Assembly: GCA_007570785.1 (NCBI GenBank)
Contig: ML661382.1
Location: 1,367,526 to 1,431,525 of the forward strand
Direction: 5' to 3'
Origin: Antilocapra americana
Taxonomy: Eukaryota; Chordata; Mammalia; Artiodactyla; Antilocapridae
Length of the DNA stretch: 64,000 nt
Below are positions 60,201 through 62,991 of the stretch, one piece after another. Numbering within the stretch: position 1 is the stretch's first letter; each line of letters starts with the position of its first letter. Position numbers and translations under genes: made by a program. The notes beneath the pieces were generated by a model, which ran no database searches, was not told where the DNA came from, and worked only from the letters and a program-made list of their open reading frames with translations.

Positions 60201-62347
60201 AGAGCCTTCAGGCTGTCCTCCGCAGAATGCACGAAGTTCAGGAGGAGGCAAGTTCGGTGCTGCAGTGGCTGGAATCAAAAGAGGAAGTCCTGAAAGGCAT
60301 GGATGCCTCTTCATCTCCAACCAAGACAGAGACAGTGAGAGCCCAGGCTGAGTCTAACAAGGTACTGTGTTCACAATAGCTGCATCTCGACTAAGAGGAA
60401 AGGCCTGTTGTACTAGTGTTCCTGCCTGAGTCCAGGGGCCTGAGAGGGAGACACGGCCAACCACCCAGTCATGATGAGCAGAGTGTCTGATTTTCAAATG
60501 CCTAGTATGCCTAAATCCTCCCAAAGAATTTTCTTGCCTATGAAATTGGAAGTTGTTACAAATCAGATTGAAAAGCAAAACCAGATCCCTCTGCAGAAGG
60601 AGAATAAGGACAATAGCCCTCCTCAGAAACATCAGCTCAGAGAATGGGATCTCTTTTCTATGTGATGGTATAGCCGAAACATCCCATCAAAGCACAGTTT
60701 AGAGGGATCTAAACTGCCATGATTGCAGTTCATTCTTAAGATTGACATGTAGGACTAGAGAAAATGGTGGAAGAAATAAGACCATGTAAAAAGTTTGGTA
60801 AACAGTTTTTTCCCCAAATTTGAATATTCCATTTGAGCCTAGCATATCATCTTTTACAACTGCATAAGCATCACTGTTACCATCTTCATGATTAGGATCA
60901 ATTCCTGACACTTTTGGTTTATAGGGATTAGTTATTTTCTTACTGGGTTACTAATGTATGTCACATAAAAGAAATTCAGGTCTTGCCATCTAGCTTTTCC
61001 TTTTAAGTAAAAATTCAAGCAGAAAGGTTAGGTATCTTAAAATCATGAGACAAGTCGTGGGGAGAATCAGAAGTTGAGCCTGTAATTGCTGCCCCTTCTT
61101 TCTGTCATTTCCTCTACACTCCAAGCTTTGTTTCCTGTCCAGAAATCTTATGGTGCGTGTGATGTTCTTTCTCCTAGGCTTTCCTGGCTGAATTGGAACA
61201 GAATTCTCCAAAAGTCCAAAATGTAAAGGAAGCCCTGGCTGAATTACTGATAATGTATCCCAACTCACAAGAAGCAGAAAACTGGAAGAAAACTCAAGAG
61301 GAGCTCAGTATGTTATCACAAGGGTGTTACAAAGTCACTAAATTGCTTGTCCTCAACCAAATAGAGGCTTTCAGCACATCCAGTAAACAAGAATTATTTT
61401 TTGTTAATTGTCATAAGCCAGCAGGAAGGGCAGGTAGGGTTAGAGAATGAACCTGATCATGGAAAAAATTCAGAGAGTCCACTCCAGGCGTCAGAGGTTT
61501 GGCTTCTTTGGGCAAGTCAAACTGACCGTCTTTCTGTAACAAAGAGAGCCTTGGTGATAAAAATGAAAAACAGGAAATAGCCTAAACATTCAATGAAGGA
61601 ATTAGATAAATTATACTGTACTTATGGAGAAGAGAATGGCATTCCACTCCAGTATTCTTGCCTGGAAAATCCCATGGACAGAGGAGCCTGATGGGCTACA
61701 GTCCATGGGGTCACAAAGAGCTGGACACGACTGAGTGACTAACACACACACACACACACACACTGTACTCATACTGTGAAACTATAAATTATAAATGATG
61801 TAGGTGAAAGTGTACTGGAATGAAAAAGTTACTGGCATGAGAGATGTTCTGTTCTTAATCAGTACGTTTAAAAACAGGTTATAAAATAATAGATACGTTG
61901 CATAAGGTATTTTACATGTATTGTGTATGTATTTACTTCTCTGAAGTTTTATCCCTTGGGTAGTTTCATAAAACCACCACCATAGTCACGAATCAAAACT
62001 GTGACTTTAGTTAAAATTAAATGCAGGTTATTTTTAACTTGAAAAAAATTGAATAATGCTCCAGGGGTCATTTCCTGTAGAATATTAGGGACCCGGCTAG
62101 TGGCTGAAGAGGATAGAGGAATCCGTTCTCTCATTTCCTCTCTACAGATTCCCGATGGGAAAGGGCCACAGAGGTGACAATGGCTCGGCAAAGGCAGCTG
62201 GAGGAATCTGCAAGTCATCTGGCCTGCTTCCAGGCTGCAGAATCCCAGCTCCGGCCCTGGCTGATGGAGAAAGAGCTGATGATGGGGGTGCTGGGTCCCC
62301 TGTCTATTGACCCCAACATGCTGAATGCACAAAAGCAACAGGTCCAG
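67..62347 (+). CDS. MACF1: MACF1 gene, internal part (31 exons)
   Basis: Spectraplakin that links actin filaments to microtubules; the full protein has N-terminal calponin-homology domains, a plakin domain, a spectrin-repeat rod, EF hands and a C-terminal GAR microtubule-binding part (family knowledge). The window holds only the middle: late plakin-domain helices, the plakin-repeat exon and the first half of the rod. Each exon was placed by reading the protein across AG/GT borders; all phases join without a frameshift or stop, giving about 3,549 codons. I recognised the sequence as MACF1 rather than the paralogue DST because many exon peptides match remembered MACF1 (for example [16 protein letters not shown]). 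The gene continues on both sides. Introns range from 87 bp to 6.5 kb. Exon numbers used here count from the window start, not from the gene start. Confidence 0.95.
237..516. other. Intron 1, proximal part, no recognised feature
   Basis: T-rich unique-looking intron sequence between the exon 1 donor and the first SINE. I see no gene or known repeat in it. Confidence 0.5.
517..630 (-). repeat. CHR-type tRNA-derived SINE
   Basis: Reverse-strand copy of the cetartiodactyl CHR SINE: the diagnostic stretches gggatcttaactcccc and accactggactgccaggg are present and moderately diverged. It is a fossil Pol III promoter head, not a tRNA gene. Confidence 0.75.
697..2655 (+). mobile_element. BovB LINE (RTE clade), 5'-truncated, decayed
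   Basis: Sense-oriented BovB. It starts inside the ORF just downstream of the endonuclease and runs to the 3' end, which closes with the usual gactgagtgactgaa tail. The reverse-transcriptase part is visible in pieces: a motif A region [10 protein letters not shown] near 1600 and the YADDP form of the catalytic YADD box near 1880. The frame is broken by a TGA at 1339 and by several shifts and stops, including 1686 and 1939, so no functional protein is expected. BovB is known to have entered ruminant ancestors by horizontal transfer. The element lies in MACF1 intron 1. Confidence 0.9.
2656..3166. other. Intron 1 spacer, no recognised feature
   Basis: About 510 bp of unremarkable AT-rich intron between two BovB loci. 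No exon-like splice pair or known repeat was recognised. Confidence 0.4.
3168..4500 (-). mobile_element. BovB LINE fragment, antisense, interrupted by another BovB
   Basis: An antisense BovB 3' end begins at 3168 (reverse of the terminal tail), stops near 3265, and resumes at 3781 exactly where the consensus continues (caaactca then tgtccattg). It runs to about 4420 through the region reverse-coding for the C-terminal RT part. The last stretch, about 4421-4485, matches BovB 5' sequence in the opposite, + orientation (agtattcttgcc and gaacc-type motif), as expected for a 5' inversion during target-primed insertion. Confidence 0.8.
3266..3780 (+). mobile_element. BovB LINE 3' fragment nested in an antisense BovB
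   Basis: Sense-oriented 3' end of a BovB, starting with the segment reading [18 protein letters not shown] and ending in the actgactga tail. It sits inside the antisense BovB that flanks it on both sides. The two copies can pair as an inverted repeat over the shared 3' region. Confidence 0.8.
4610..5560. repeat. Ancient L1M-like LINE relic
   Basis: Degraded sequence with stretches resembling the 3' region of old mammalian L1M elements (for example cttacataaccacggcacagt). It is split by a CHR SINE at 4963-5078. The family assignment is from memory and approximate. Confidence 0.45.
4963..5078 (-). repeat. CHR-type SINE inserted in an old LINE
   Basis: Reverse-strand CHR SINE (ggatcttagttccctgacc ... 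ccaccagaccaccaggg). The flanks aaatgccttttt on the left and aattgccctttt on the right look like a slightly diverged target-site duplication. Confidence 0.75.
5751..5929 (+). CDS. MACF1: MACF1 window exon 2
   Basis: Acceptor ttgctgatag, donor gtgagt beginning at 5930. It enters in phase 0 and ends with two bases of a Lys codon. It reads [16 protein letters not shown] to STVYLN. Helical, Leu and charged-residue rich, part of the plakin-domain rod. Strong match to remembered MACF1. Confidence 0.93.
5930..6612. other. Intron 2, with a short (TG)n run
   Basis: Unique-looking intron with a (TG)n microsatellite of about nine units near 6394-6412. No gene or transposon recognised. Confidence 0.5.
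6613..6751 (+). CDS. MACF1: MACF1 window exon 3
   Basis: Acceptor cctcacag, donor gttggt. The first base completes a Lys codon; it ends in phase 0 after STLR. It reads [17 protein letters not shown], a spectrin-like helix. Confidence 0.93.
7055..7210 (-). repeat. MIR SINE
   Basis: Antisense MIR core: acagccaactctgtgaggg, then tggctaagtggcttgtcatgg and a gtggtggagtcaggt tail match the reverse MIR consensus. The rest of intron 3 (6752-7054, 7211-7405) shows nothing recognisable. Confidence 0.75.
7406..7599 (+). CDS. MACF1: MACF1 window exon 4
   Basis: Acceptor gcttttatag, donor gtgagt beginning at 7600. It starts in phase 0 with [15 protein letters not shown] and ends two bases into an Arg codon (AQLET-R). 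The start of the following spectrin-like helix bundle. Confidence 0.93.
7758..7855 (-). repeat. CHR-type SINE fragment
   Basis: Reverse-strand fragment ending in ttaaccactggaccaccag, the conserved head of CHR SINEs; the distal part is missing. Confidence 0.6.
7856..8599. other. Intron 4 remainder, no recognised feature
   Basis: About 740 bp of unique-looking intron. The open frames at 8164-8550 have no splice or codon-use support. Confidence 0.4.
8600..8762 (+). CDS. MACF1: MACF1 window exon 5
   Basis: Acceptor catctgcag, donor gtgggt. Its first base completes an Arg codon, then [17 protein letters not shown]; it ends in phase 0 with LSQQT. Helical rod sequence containing [17 protein letters not shown]. 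Confidence 0.93.
9100..9262 (+). repeat. MIR SINE
   Basis: Sense MIR: gagccaattacttaatctc and gttaaatgaaatgatacatg match the core and 3' part of the consensus. Confidence 0.75.
9263..9445 (+). repeat. MER5A-like hAT-Charlie DNA transposon relic
   Basis: Contains agcatcacttgggcacatgttagagatg, agaaactctggaggtggg and aggtgattctgaca, the signature blocks of the short nonautonomous MER5A type, close to full length. It has no coding capacity. Confidence 0.65.
9518..9601 (+). CDS. MACF1: MACF1 window exon 6
   Basis: 84 bp, phase 0 at both ends, acceptor ggttcctag, donor gtaatg. It codes 28 residues starting [16 protein letters not shown]. Symmetric, so its loss would not shift the frame. Confidence 0.92.
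9602..10359. other. Intron 6, first part, no recognised feature
   Basis: Mixed-composition intron sequence. The stretch 10110-10210 may be the edge of the following L2. No gene recognised. Confidence 0.4.
10360..10685 (+). repeat. L2 LINE 3' relic
   Basis: Blocks such as caagatctggctccctact and agcacatagtaggtgctca are typical of the 3' end of sense L2 elements. Confidence 0.7.
10690..10915 (+). repeat. MIR SINE
   Basis: Near full-length sense MIR: caaatcctagctttgccat, then ctgcaaaactgtgg and gcaaagattaaatgggataa. Confidence 0.75.
10911..10980 (+). repeat. Three-copy 22-bp minisatellite
   Basis: A unit of about 22 bp, tgattttatttttattagca with small changes, is repeated three times at the 3' edge of the MIR. 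Confidence 0.7.
10981..11212 (-). repeat. Bov-tA SINE
   Basis: Reverse-strand ruminant SINE: gctaagtcgcttcagtcgtg, then ggattctccaggcaagaata and a tRNA-derived head ending attctttaccgctgagcca. Confidence 0.9.
11285..11850 (+). repeat. Ancient mammalian dispersed repeat split by a MER5-like element
   Basis: Sequence of the old repeat type containing catgaaaggccttg and aggaggctgttacagtattg blocks, known to me from many mammalian genomes but whose family name I cannot give. It is interrupted at about 11490-11625 by a MER5-like hAT relic (gcatcacttgggaactagtc). Confidence 0.4.
11490..11625 (+). repeat. MER5-like hAT relic
   Basis: Contains tgaaccaggagcattggcatcacttggg-type signature, shorter and more diverged than the copy at 9263. 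Confidence 0.55.
11985..12270 (-). repeat. hAT-type nonautonomous DNA transposon relic
   Basis: Reverse-strand member of the family whose sense copies carry ctgtaaagggccagatagta. Here the stretches ctgtctacggctgctttcac and aagtttgctaacctctgttc are visible. Two sense copies lie at 31160 and 57220. Confidence 0.6.
12377..12484 (+). CDS. MACF1: MACF1 window exon 7
   Basis: 108 bp, phase 0 at both ends, acceptor tcctccccag, donor gtgaca. It reads [17 protein letters not shown] and ends SSSDAITQE. It carries a basic patch, GKRRRM, followed by serines, in an otherwise acidic helical region. Confidence 0.93.
12666..12764 (+). CDS. MACF1: MACF1 window exon 8
   Basis: 99 bp, symmetric phase 0; acceptor gaaccgtag, donor gtgagg. 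It reads [16 protein letters not shown] and ends RRLEEEE. Separated from exon 7 by a short 181-bp intron. Confidence 0.93.
13020..13200 (-). repeat. Bov-tA SINE, diverged
   Basis: Reverse-strand copy: gaagtcgcttcagtcgtgtc and ttcaggcaagaatactggag are clear; the tRNA-like head is damaged. Confidence 0.8.
13300..14213. other. Intron 8 distal part, possibly old LINE-like sequence
   Basis: AT-rich. The stretch 13370-13600 resembles a widespread old LINE-derived sequence (atgctgtgaaactgctaaaa), but I cannot name it with confidence. Nothing recognised after 13600. Confidence 0.3.
14214..14366 (+). CDS. MACF1: MACF1 window exon 9
   Basis: 153 bp, symmetric phase 0; acceptor tcctcttctag, donor gtgagt. 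It reads [16 protein letters not shown] and ends KAILEQQ. Strongly charged, coiled-coil-like. Confidence 0.93.
14676..14764 (+). CDS. MACF1: MACF1 window exon 10
   Basis: Acceptor ctacatag, donor gtgagt at 14765. It starts in phase 0 with [16 protein letters not shown] and ends two bases into a Lys codon after AKHGH. Confidence 0.93.
14780..15300 (+). repeat. Ancient dispersed repeat, same family as at 11285
   Basis: Blocks gattatgaagagctttgtag, gttaagaggctgttctgaca and agaaatgatgaggtgg match the same old repeat type. Family not named. Confidence 0.4.
15301..17103. other. Intron 10 distal part, purine-rich
   Basis: About 1.8 kb strongly enriched in A and G on the + strand, probably a continuation of old repeat material. 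No gene, hairpin RNA or clear young element recognised. Confidence 0.35.
17104..17239 (+). CDS. MACF1: MACF1 window exon 11
   Basis: Acceptor catcttctag, donor gtactt. Its first base completes Lys, then [16 protein letters not shown]; it ends in phase 0 with QQTEQK. This is the last exon before the isoform branch: it can join to the 5.4-kb exon at 20748 or, in the shorter rod-only isoform, to 37607 (TLQKQQ). The second join is inferred from phase and from remembered MACF1 isoforms. Confidence 0.93.
17240..19255. other. Intron 11, unique-looking part with an 18-bp direct repeat
   Basis: About 2 kb without a recognised transposon. It contains gctggacgctaacaccaa twice, at 17682-17699 and 18483-18500, and an AATAAA at about 17663. 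See findings. Confidence 0.4.
19805..20010 (+). repeat. MIR SINE
   Basis: Sense MIR: gtgaccttggacaagttacc, ctcattttcttatctgcaa and gaggattaaatatcactgc match the consensus core. Confidence 0.8.
20011..20747. other. Intron 11 distal part before the plakin-repeat exon
   Basis: No repeat or exon recognised. It ends in the acceptor tttttcttgtag. Short open frames occur on both strands at 20190-20486 but have no supporting signals. Confidence 0.4.
20748..26120 (+). CDS. MACF1: MACF1 plakin-repeat giant exon (MACF1b-type)
   Basis: A single 5,373-bp exon, 1,791 codons, acceptor cttgtag and donor gtaagt, phase 0 at both ends, no stop or frameshift. Two arrays of plectin/plakin repeats (about 38 residues each, core GGIIDxxTGxRLTLxEA) are visible: about ten repeats in residues 1-405 (20748-21960) and about twelve in residues 743-1226 (22976-24425). 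Good copies include [17 protein letters not shown] near 21455 and [17 protein letters not shown] near 24205; others have lost the GG or TG and look structurally degenerate. Residues 406-742 and 1227-1791 are Lys, Glu, Ser, Thr rich and probably disordered. In other plakins such repeats bind intermediate filaments; the MACF1b form has been linked to the Golgi (family knowledge). The exon reading continues to a TGA just before 26177 if the donor is not used. Confidence 0.95.
26121..26624. other. Intron 12, no recognised feature
   Basis: About 500 bp of AT-rich intron, nothing recognised. Retention would add 18 residues and then a stop. Confidence 0.5.
26625..26774 (+). CDS. MACF1: MACF1 window exon 13
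   Basis: 150 bp, symmetric phase 0; acceptor ggctccacag, donor gtaggt. It reads [17 protein letters not shown] and ends LLCQAK. First helix region after the disordered tail of the giant exon; probably included only with it. Confidence 0.92.
26775..27144. other. Intron 13, first part, no recognised feature
   Basis: No known element recognised except a local purine-rich composition and a short repeat of agcagtattagat-like sequence near 26990-27030. Confidence 0.35.
27153..27427 (+). repeat. Bov-A2 (dimeric) SINE with target-site duplication
   Basis: Two Bov-A units in tandem (tcttgcctggaaaatcccat and cgcctggagaatcccagga), ending in the agcagcagcag tail. The 8-bp repeat gcaatgag flanks it at 27145-27152 and 27428-27435. 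Confidence 0.9.
27632..29585 (+). mobile_element. BovB LINE, 5'-truncated, long open RT segment
   Basis: Sense BovB beginning at tgacattgtacagg, close to the same point of the element as the copy at 697, and ending in gactgagcgactgaactg. Several breaks occur before 28330, including a TAA in tgccagtaaattt near 28206. The stretch 28338-29093 is open for 251 codons and includes the RT catalytic boxes: FTDYAKVFD (motif A), [11 protein letters not shown] (motif B) and YADDTTLM (motif C). A 3' open piece, 29243-29554, codes the C-terminal part. The frame is broken at 29091, so it is not functional. Confidence 0.9.
29586..30349. other. Intron 13, distal part, probably old repeat
   Basis: The first 300 bp look like the same unnamed ancient repeat (gacagcctagactgggagga), with the BovB inserted in it. 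Nothing recognised after about 29900. Confidence 0.35.
30350..30565 (+). CDS. MACF1: MACF1 window exon 14
   Basis: 216 bp, symmetric phase 0; acceptor tatgcccccag, donor gtagct. It reads [16 protein letters not shown] and ends LEVQK. Spectrin-like helices. Confidence 0.92.
30653..30802 (+). CDS. MACF1: MACF1 window exon 15
   Basis: 150 bp, symmetric phase 0; acceptor tttatttcttag, donor gtgagt. It reads [17 protein letters not shown], then RAWVGN, and ends LQRCE. The 87-bp intron before it is the shortest in the window. Confidence 0.92.
31160..31385 (+). repeat. hAT-type nonautonomous DNA transposon relic
   Basis: Sense copy: cctgtaaagggccagatagt, then gaaagcagccacacgc and aactttatttacaaaac. 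The L1 at 31386 is inserted at its 3' end. Confidence 0.65.
31386..33424 (-). mobile_element. L1 LINE, 5'-truncated, antisense, with TSD
   Basis: About 2.0 kb of a ruminant L1 on the minus strand. The poly-A tail appears as the T run at 31386. The 3' UTR and the C-terminal half of ORF2 are readable on the minus strand: [10 protein letters not shown] and [11 protein letters not shown] at 31910-32107, further pieces at 32312-32731 and 32903-33205. Flanks acccctcatctt (31374-31385) and acccttcatctt (33425-33436) form a target-site duplication with one mismatch. Frames are broken, so it is inactive. Confidence 0.9.
33437..34309. other. Intron 15, middle part, no recognised feature
   Basis: About 870 bp of unique-looking sequence; no gene or repeat recognised. 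Confidence 0.4.
34324..34602 (-). mobile_element. L1 3'-end fragment with (TTTA)n tail and TSD
   Basis: Antisense L1 3' UTR (ttgccatacattgtcatgat, a pyrimidine-rich ccctccctcctccc tract). Its tail is a (TTTA)n array at 34321-34382. Perfect 14-bp duplication cctttacagtttta at 34310-34323 and 34603-34616. Confidence 0.9.
34617..35177. other. Intron 15 end, with two short perfect palindromes
   Basis: No exon or transposon recognised. Two inverted repeats lie at 34937-34956 and 34978-34993 (see findings). Confidence 0.4.
35178..35411 (+). CDS. MACF1: MACF1 window exon 16
   Basis: 234 bp (78 codons), symmetric phase 0; acceptor tttcccttag, donor gtcaga, a weaker-than-consensus site. It reads [17 protein letters not shown] and ends EQAAQVK. 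Last of the exons that I infer are specific to the long isoform. Confidence 0.92.
35412..37606. other. Intron 16, no recognised feature
   Basis: About 2.2 kb with no element I can name. Contains (TG)-rich bits near 35590-35640 and AT-rich segments near 36100-36560. Open frames at 36385-36809 have no exon signals that fit. Confidence 0.4.
37607..37756 (+). CDS. MACF1: MACF1 window exon 17
   Basis: 150 bp, symmetric phase 0; acceptor ttttgattag, donor gtcagt. It reads [16 protein letters not shown], then [16 protein letters not shown], and ends NQSDLK. In the shorter isoform this exon is expected to follow exon 11 directly. Confidence 0.94.
37757..38683. other. Intron 17, old repeat-like sequence
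   Basis: The stretch 37800-38340 has the style of the unnamed ancient repeat (ccctgctctcacgaagctta). The rest is AT-rich without recognised content. Confidence 0.35.
38684..38917 (+). CDS. MACF1: MACF1 window exon 18
   Basis: 234 bp (78 codons), symmetric phase 0; acceptor tttcgtgcgttaag, donor gtaacc. It reads [17 protein letters not shown], contains [16 protein letters not shown], and ends QQETEK. Spectrin-repeat helices. Confidence 0.94.
38918..40027. other. Intron 18, short (ATC)n run only
   Basis: A short (CAT/ATC)n run at about 39157-39180. Otherwise AT-rich with nothing recognised. Confidence 0.45.
40028..40228 (+). CDS. MACF1: MACF1 window exon 19
   Basis: 201 bp, symmetric phase 0; acceptor gtggctttcag, donor gtgagc. 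It reads [29 protein letters not shown], and ends QCEKLK. Compared with remembered human MACF1 it lacks a short stretch after SSGGQ (see findings). Confidence 0.93.
40300..41470 (+). repeat. L2 LINE relic interrupted by an L1
   Basis: C/T-rich sequence with phrases typical of sense L2 3' regions (for example gttccctgatgctctcaaga after the L1). The L1 fragment at 40924-41344 is inserted in it. Confidence 0.45.
40924..41344 (-). mobile_element. L1 3'-end fragment, antisense, with TSD
   Basis: Antisense ruminant L1 3' UTR (T run, then ttgccatacattgacatgaa, gcaccagccccaagcatcaa). Perfect 16-bp duplication ggtttccttgcctctt at 40908-40923 and 41345-41360. Confidence 0.92.
41471..42879. other. Intron 19, distal part, no recognised feature
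   Basis: Apart from a short old-repeat phrase at 41500-41580 (aagaacccactgtgtgacag) nothing is recognised. Confidence 0.4.
42880..43398 (+). CDS. MACF1: MACF1 window exon 20
   Basis: 519 bp (173 codons), symmetric phase 0; acceptor tttttgccag, donor gtatgg. The most GC-rich exon after the giant one. It reads [16 protein letters not shown], contains [16 protein letters not shown] and [16 protein letters not shown], and ends SALHSK. More than one spectrin-repeat helix with a Ser/Gly linker. Confidence 0.95.
43399..44161. other. Intron 20, no recognised feature
   Basis: About 760 bp, nothing recognised. Confidence 0.45.
44162..44338 (+). CDS. MACF1: MACF1 window exon 21
   Basis: 177 bp, symmetric phase 0; acceptor ctctggcacag, donor gtgagc. 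It reads [17 protein letters not shown] and ends QQFATTK. Spectrin-repeat helix with [13 protein letters not shown]. Confidence 0.94.
44594..44717 (+). CDS. MACF1: MACF1 window exon 22
   Basis: Acceptor gacaagcag, donor gtatga. It starts in phase 0 with [16 protein letters not shown] and ends one base into an Asp codon after HVHETT. An AG three bases upstream (44589-44590) gives an alternative start that adds one Gln. Confidence 0.9.
44718..45510. other. Intron 22, with an L2 3' relic
   Basis: 45240-45380 resembles a sense L2 3' end (ggcacctagtaggtgctaaa). The rest shows nothing recognised. Confidence 0.5.
45511..45719 (+). CDS. MACF1: MACF1 window exon 23
   Basis: Acceptor gattttccag, donor gtgaga. 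The first two bases complete Asp, then [16 protein letters not shown]; it ends in phase 0 with ALATNM. The frame here differs from the longest open frame because translation enters mid-codon. Confidence 0.93.
45720..46099. other. Intron 23, no recognised feature
   Basis: 380 bp, nothing recognised; ends in a short polypyrimidine-poor acceptor tgatgacag. Confidence 0.45.
46100..46417 (+). CDS. MACF1: MACF1 window exon 24
   Basis: 318 bp (106 codons, about one spectrin repeat), symmetric phase 0; donor gtgagg. It reads [17 protein letters not shown], contains [16 protein letters not shown] and ends HFFQQIQ. Confidence 0.95.
46418..47574. other. Intron 24, first part
   Basis: 46490-46610 looks like an antisense MIR relic (gacccgcattgtcttaaaga). 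A stretch near 47125-47200 resembles the old L1M-type sequence seen at 4630. No gene. Confidence 0.35.
47575..48961 (-). repeat. Old antisense L1 sequence (two overlapping 3' ends)
   Basis: Two L1 3' UTR starts (ttaattgaagtatagttga at about 47610 and ttaattgaagtaatatagtt at about 48010) followed by ORF2 C-terminal relics. At least two insertions are present. It is interrupted by the BovB at 48965 and resumes at 51541. Confidence 0.7.
48916..48961 (+). repeat. Perfect tandem duplication, 2 x 23 bp
   Basis: The 23-bp unit starting tatcatatacaaaatg is repeated exactly at 48916-48938 and 48939-48961, immediately before the BovB insertion. Confidence 0.85.
48965..51540 (+). mobile_element. BovB LINE, nearly complete but internally deleted
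   Basis: Sense BovB that keeps the 5' non-coding start (ggtccactggagaaggga), the APE-type endonuclease part (open in two pieces, 49252-49440 and 49477-49965) and the RT part. RT boxes: [19 protein letters not shown] and [10 protein letters not shown]. The stretch 50006-51166 is open for 386 codons. A TGA at 49438 splits the endonuclease, and near 49970 the sequence jumps from the end of the endonuclease straight to the segment tgatcttcatgacccagata, losing roughly 0.5 kb of coding sequence. The copy is therefore dead. Inserted in an old antisense L1 within intron 24. Confidence 0.92.
51541..52180 (-). repeat. Old antisense L1, continuation
   Basis: The L1 broken by the BovB resumes here (tttcttgattttctgttcta, ttaggatttttcatagctgt). 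No coding capacity. Confidence 0.65.
52493..52788 (-). repeat. Long CHR-type SINE with TSD
   Basis: Reverse-strand, about 296 bp, ending actggaccaccagggaagtc; longer than the other CHR copies in the window. Perfect 14-bp duplication cttgttccctcttt at 52479-52492 and 52789-52802. Confidence 0.85.
52920..53086 (+). CDS. MACF1: MACF1 window exon 25
   Basis: Acceptor gtttgcttgacag, donor gtgagt. It starts in phase 0 with [16 protein letters not shown] and ends two bases into an Arg codon after KTIKE. Spectrin-repeat helix. Confidence 0.94.
53087..54310. other. Intron 25, MIR fragments only
   Basis: 53870-54030 contains weak MIR-like phrases (cttctctgagcctcagtttt; agcagagctggacttgagat). Otherwise nothing recognised. 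Confidence 0.4.
54311..54467 (+). CDS. MACF1: MACF1 window exon 26
   Basis: Acceptor tcccttgacag, donor gtaggt. The first base completes Arg, then [17 protein letters not shown]; it contains [14 protein letters not shown] and ends QIEHLK in phase 0. Confidence 0.94.
54468..56307. other. Intron 26, with hAT-like and L2 relics
   Basis: 55173-55389 is bounded by caggggttccctg and cagtttgagaactgtg, resembling a decayed hAT element. 55780-56115 resembles a sense L2 3' end (gcttggcatgatgccttgtg). Nothing else recognised. Confidence 0.5.
56308..56425 (+). CDS. MACF1: MACF1 window exon 27
   Basis: Acceptor tctttaaacag, donor gtgagt. It starts in phase 0 with [16 protein letters not shown] and ends one base into a Gly codon after DSQAKT. 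Confidence 0.93.
57101..57136 (+). repeat. Short tandem duplication, about 20-bp unit
   Basis: atgtcttggaataacc occurs at 57101 and again at 57121 with a 4-bp spacer. Confidence 0.75.
57220..57430 (+). repeat. hAT-type nonautonomous DNA transposon relic
   Basis: Sense copy of the family also at 31160: aaactttttctataaagggc, ttaggcttgtgggccatatg, gggtgtggctgtgttccagt. Confidence 0.65.
57431..59408. other. Intron 27, distal part
   Basis: 58300-58450 has weak antisense MIR similarity (ttcatatcccagagaaggta). Otherwise AT-rich unique-looking sequence. No gene. Confidence 0.35.
59409..59471 (+). CDS. MACF1: MACF1 window exon 28 (63-bp cassette)
   Basis: Acceptor cttctgctcag, donor gtgaga; phase 1 at both ends, so inclusion or skipping keeps frame. 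It adds 21 residues, with core [14 protein letters not shown] and a HTCK end: a Gly/Ser-rich, non-helical linker unlike the neighbouring rod. Flanked by introns of about 3.0 kb and 0.65 kb. The match to remembered human MACF1 is nearly exact. Confidence 0.92.
59472..60119. other. Intron 28, no recognised feature
   Basis: About 650 bp, nothing recognised. Confidence 0.45.
60120..60361 (+). CDS. MACF1: MACF1 window exon 29
   Basis: Acceptor gtgatgctag, donor gtactg. The first two bases complete Asp, then [17 protein letters not shown]; it ends in phase 0 with QAESNK. Contains [16 protein letters not shown], spectrin-repeat helix. Confidence 0.94.
60362..61177. other. Intron 29, open but unassigned stretch
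   Basis: 60471-60665 is open on the + strand for 64 codons with a protein-like composition, but no matching splice pair is obvious. The rest shows nothing. Confidence 0.35.
61178..61307 (+). CDS. MACF1: MACF1 window exon 30
   Basis: Acceptor ctttctcctag, donor gtatgt. It starts in phase 0 with [16 protein letters not shown] and ends one base into an Asn codon after TQEEL. Confidence 0.93.
61626..61761 (+). repeat. Bov-tA SINE with (AC)n tail and TSD
   Basis: gaatggcattccactccagt to gacacgactgagtgacta, then an (AC)n run at 61742-61761. Duplication actgtactt/cat, 11 bp with one mismatch, at 61615-61625 and 61762-61772. Confidence 0.88.
61773..62147. other. Intron 30, distal part, no recognised feature
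   Basis: AT-rich, possibly part of the old LINE sequence on both sides of the SINE; not identifiable. Confidence 0.35.
62148..62347 (+). CDS. MACF1: MACF1 window exon 31 (last in window)
   Basis: Acceptor tcctctctacag, donor gtgagg. The first two bases complete Asn, then [16 protein letters not shown]; it contains [16 protein letters not shown] and ends in phase 0 with KQQVQ. The next MACF1 exon, expected to begin FMLKEFEARRQQ by memory, is not in the remaining 1.65 kb. Confidence 0.94.
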
Positions 62348-62384
62348 GTGAGGAGTTCCCTGACAGCTTTCGAGCCAACAACTC

Positions 62385-62540
62385 AGAGGCACACGAACCT
62401 GGGTTTGAATGCTGCTCTCAACAGGTAGATTCACATGACCCTGGACAGGTCATTTAACCTCTCAGAGTCTCTACTTCCTCACTTTAAATGAGATGCTCGT
62501 AAGGTCTTTGTCATCCTATCAAATGGCAAATCTTCAGTAA
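62385..62540 (+). repeat. MIR SINE relic
   Basis: gaacctgggtttgaatgctg and acaggtcatttaacctctca match the sense MIR core, immediately after the exon 31 donor. Confidence 0.65.
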
Positions 62541-62738
62541 CTGTATTGTTGATATCGTTGACCGAGGCAGCAAGATGAGCAGATGGTAAATGGGAACTTC
62601 TGACTAAATGTTAGAATCGTGTTTTACTTTCAATCCCCAGTGGTAGTGATTCACATTACTTCATGCAGGGTTTTATATCTGCTGTCTTTCCTTAAAAGAT
62701 TTTCTGCTGATCAGACCTCAGGACCTGAGATCCTGAGG

Positions 62739-62819
62739 ATCTGTGAGATGTAGGTTGGTCCTCTTATGTCATGTCTCATATCTGTGAGATTTAGGTTGGT
62801 CCCTTATGTCATTTCTGAT
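62739..62819 (+). repeat. Tandem duplication, about 2 x 41 bp
   Basis: atctgtgagatgtaggttgg at 62739 and atctgtgagatttaggttgg at 62780 start two diverged copies running to ttatgtcat. Confidence 0.8.
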
Positions 62820-62991
62820 GAAATCCTGCCCAGAACACTTCCTTGTTCTATATTCTTCCCTAAACTTGCTCTGTATCTTCTCACCACTCGCTAAGTCCCC
62901 TAAGACTAATTTCTGAAAGAATCCTTTCTCTTAGCCTCTGCATCCAATTAATTACTAAGTCCTATTTAGTCTCCTTACAAATTTTCTAATC

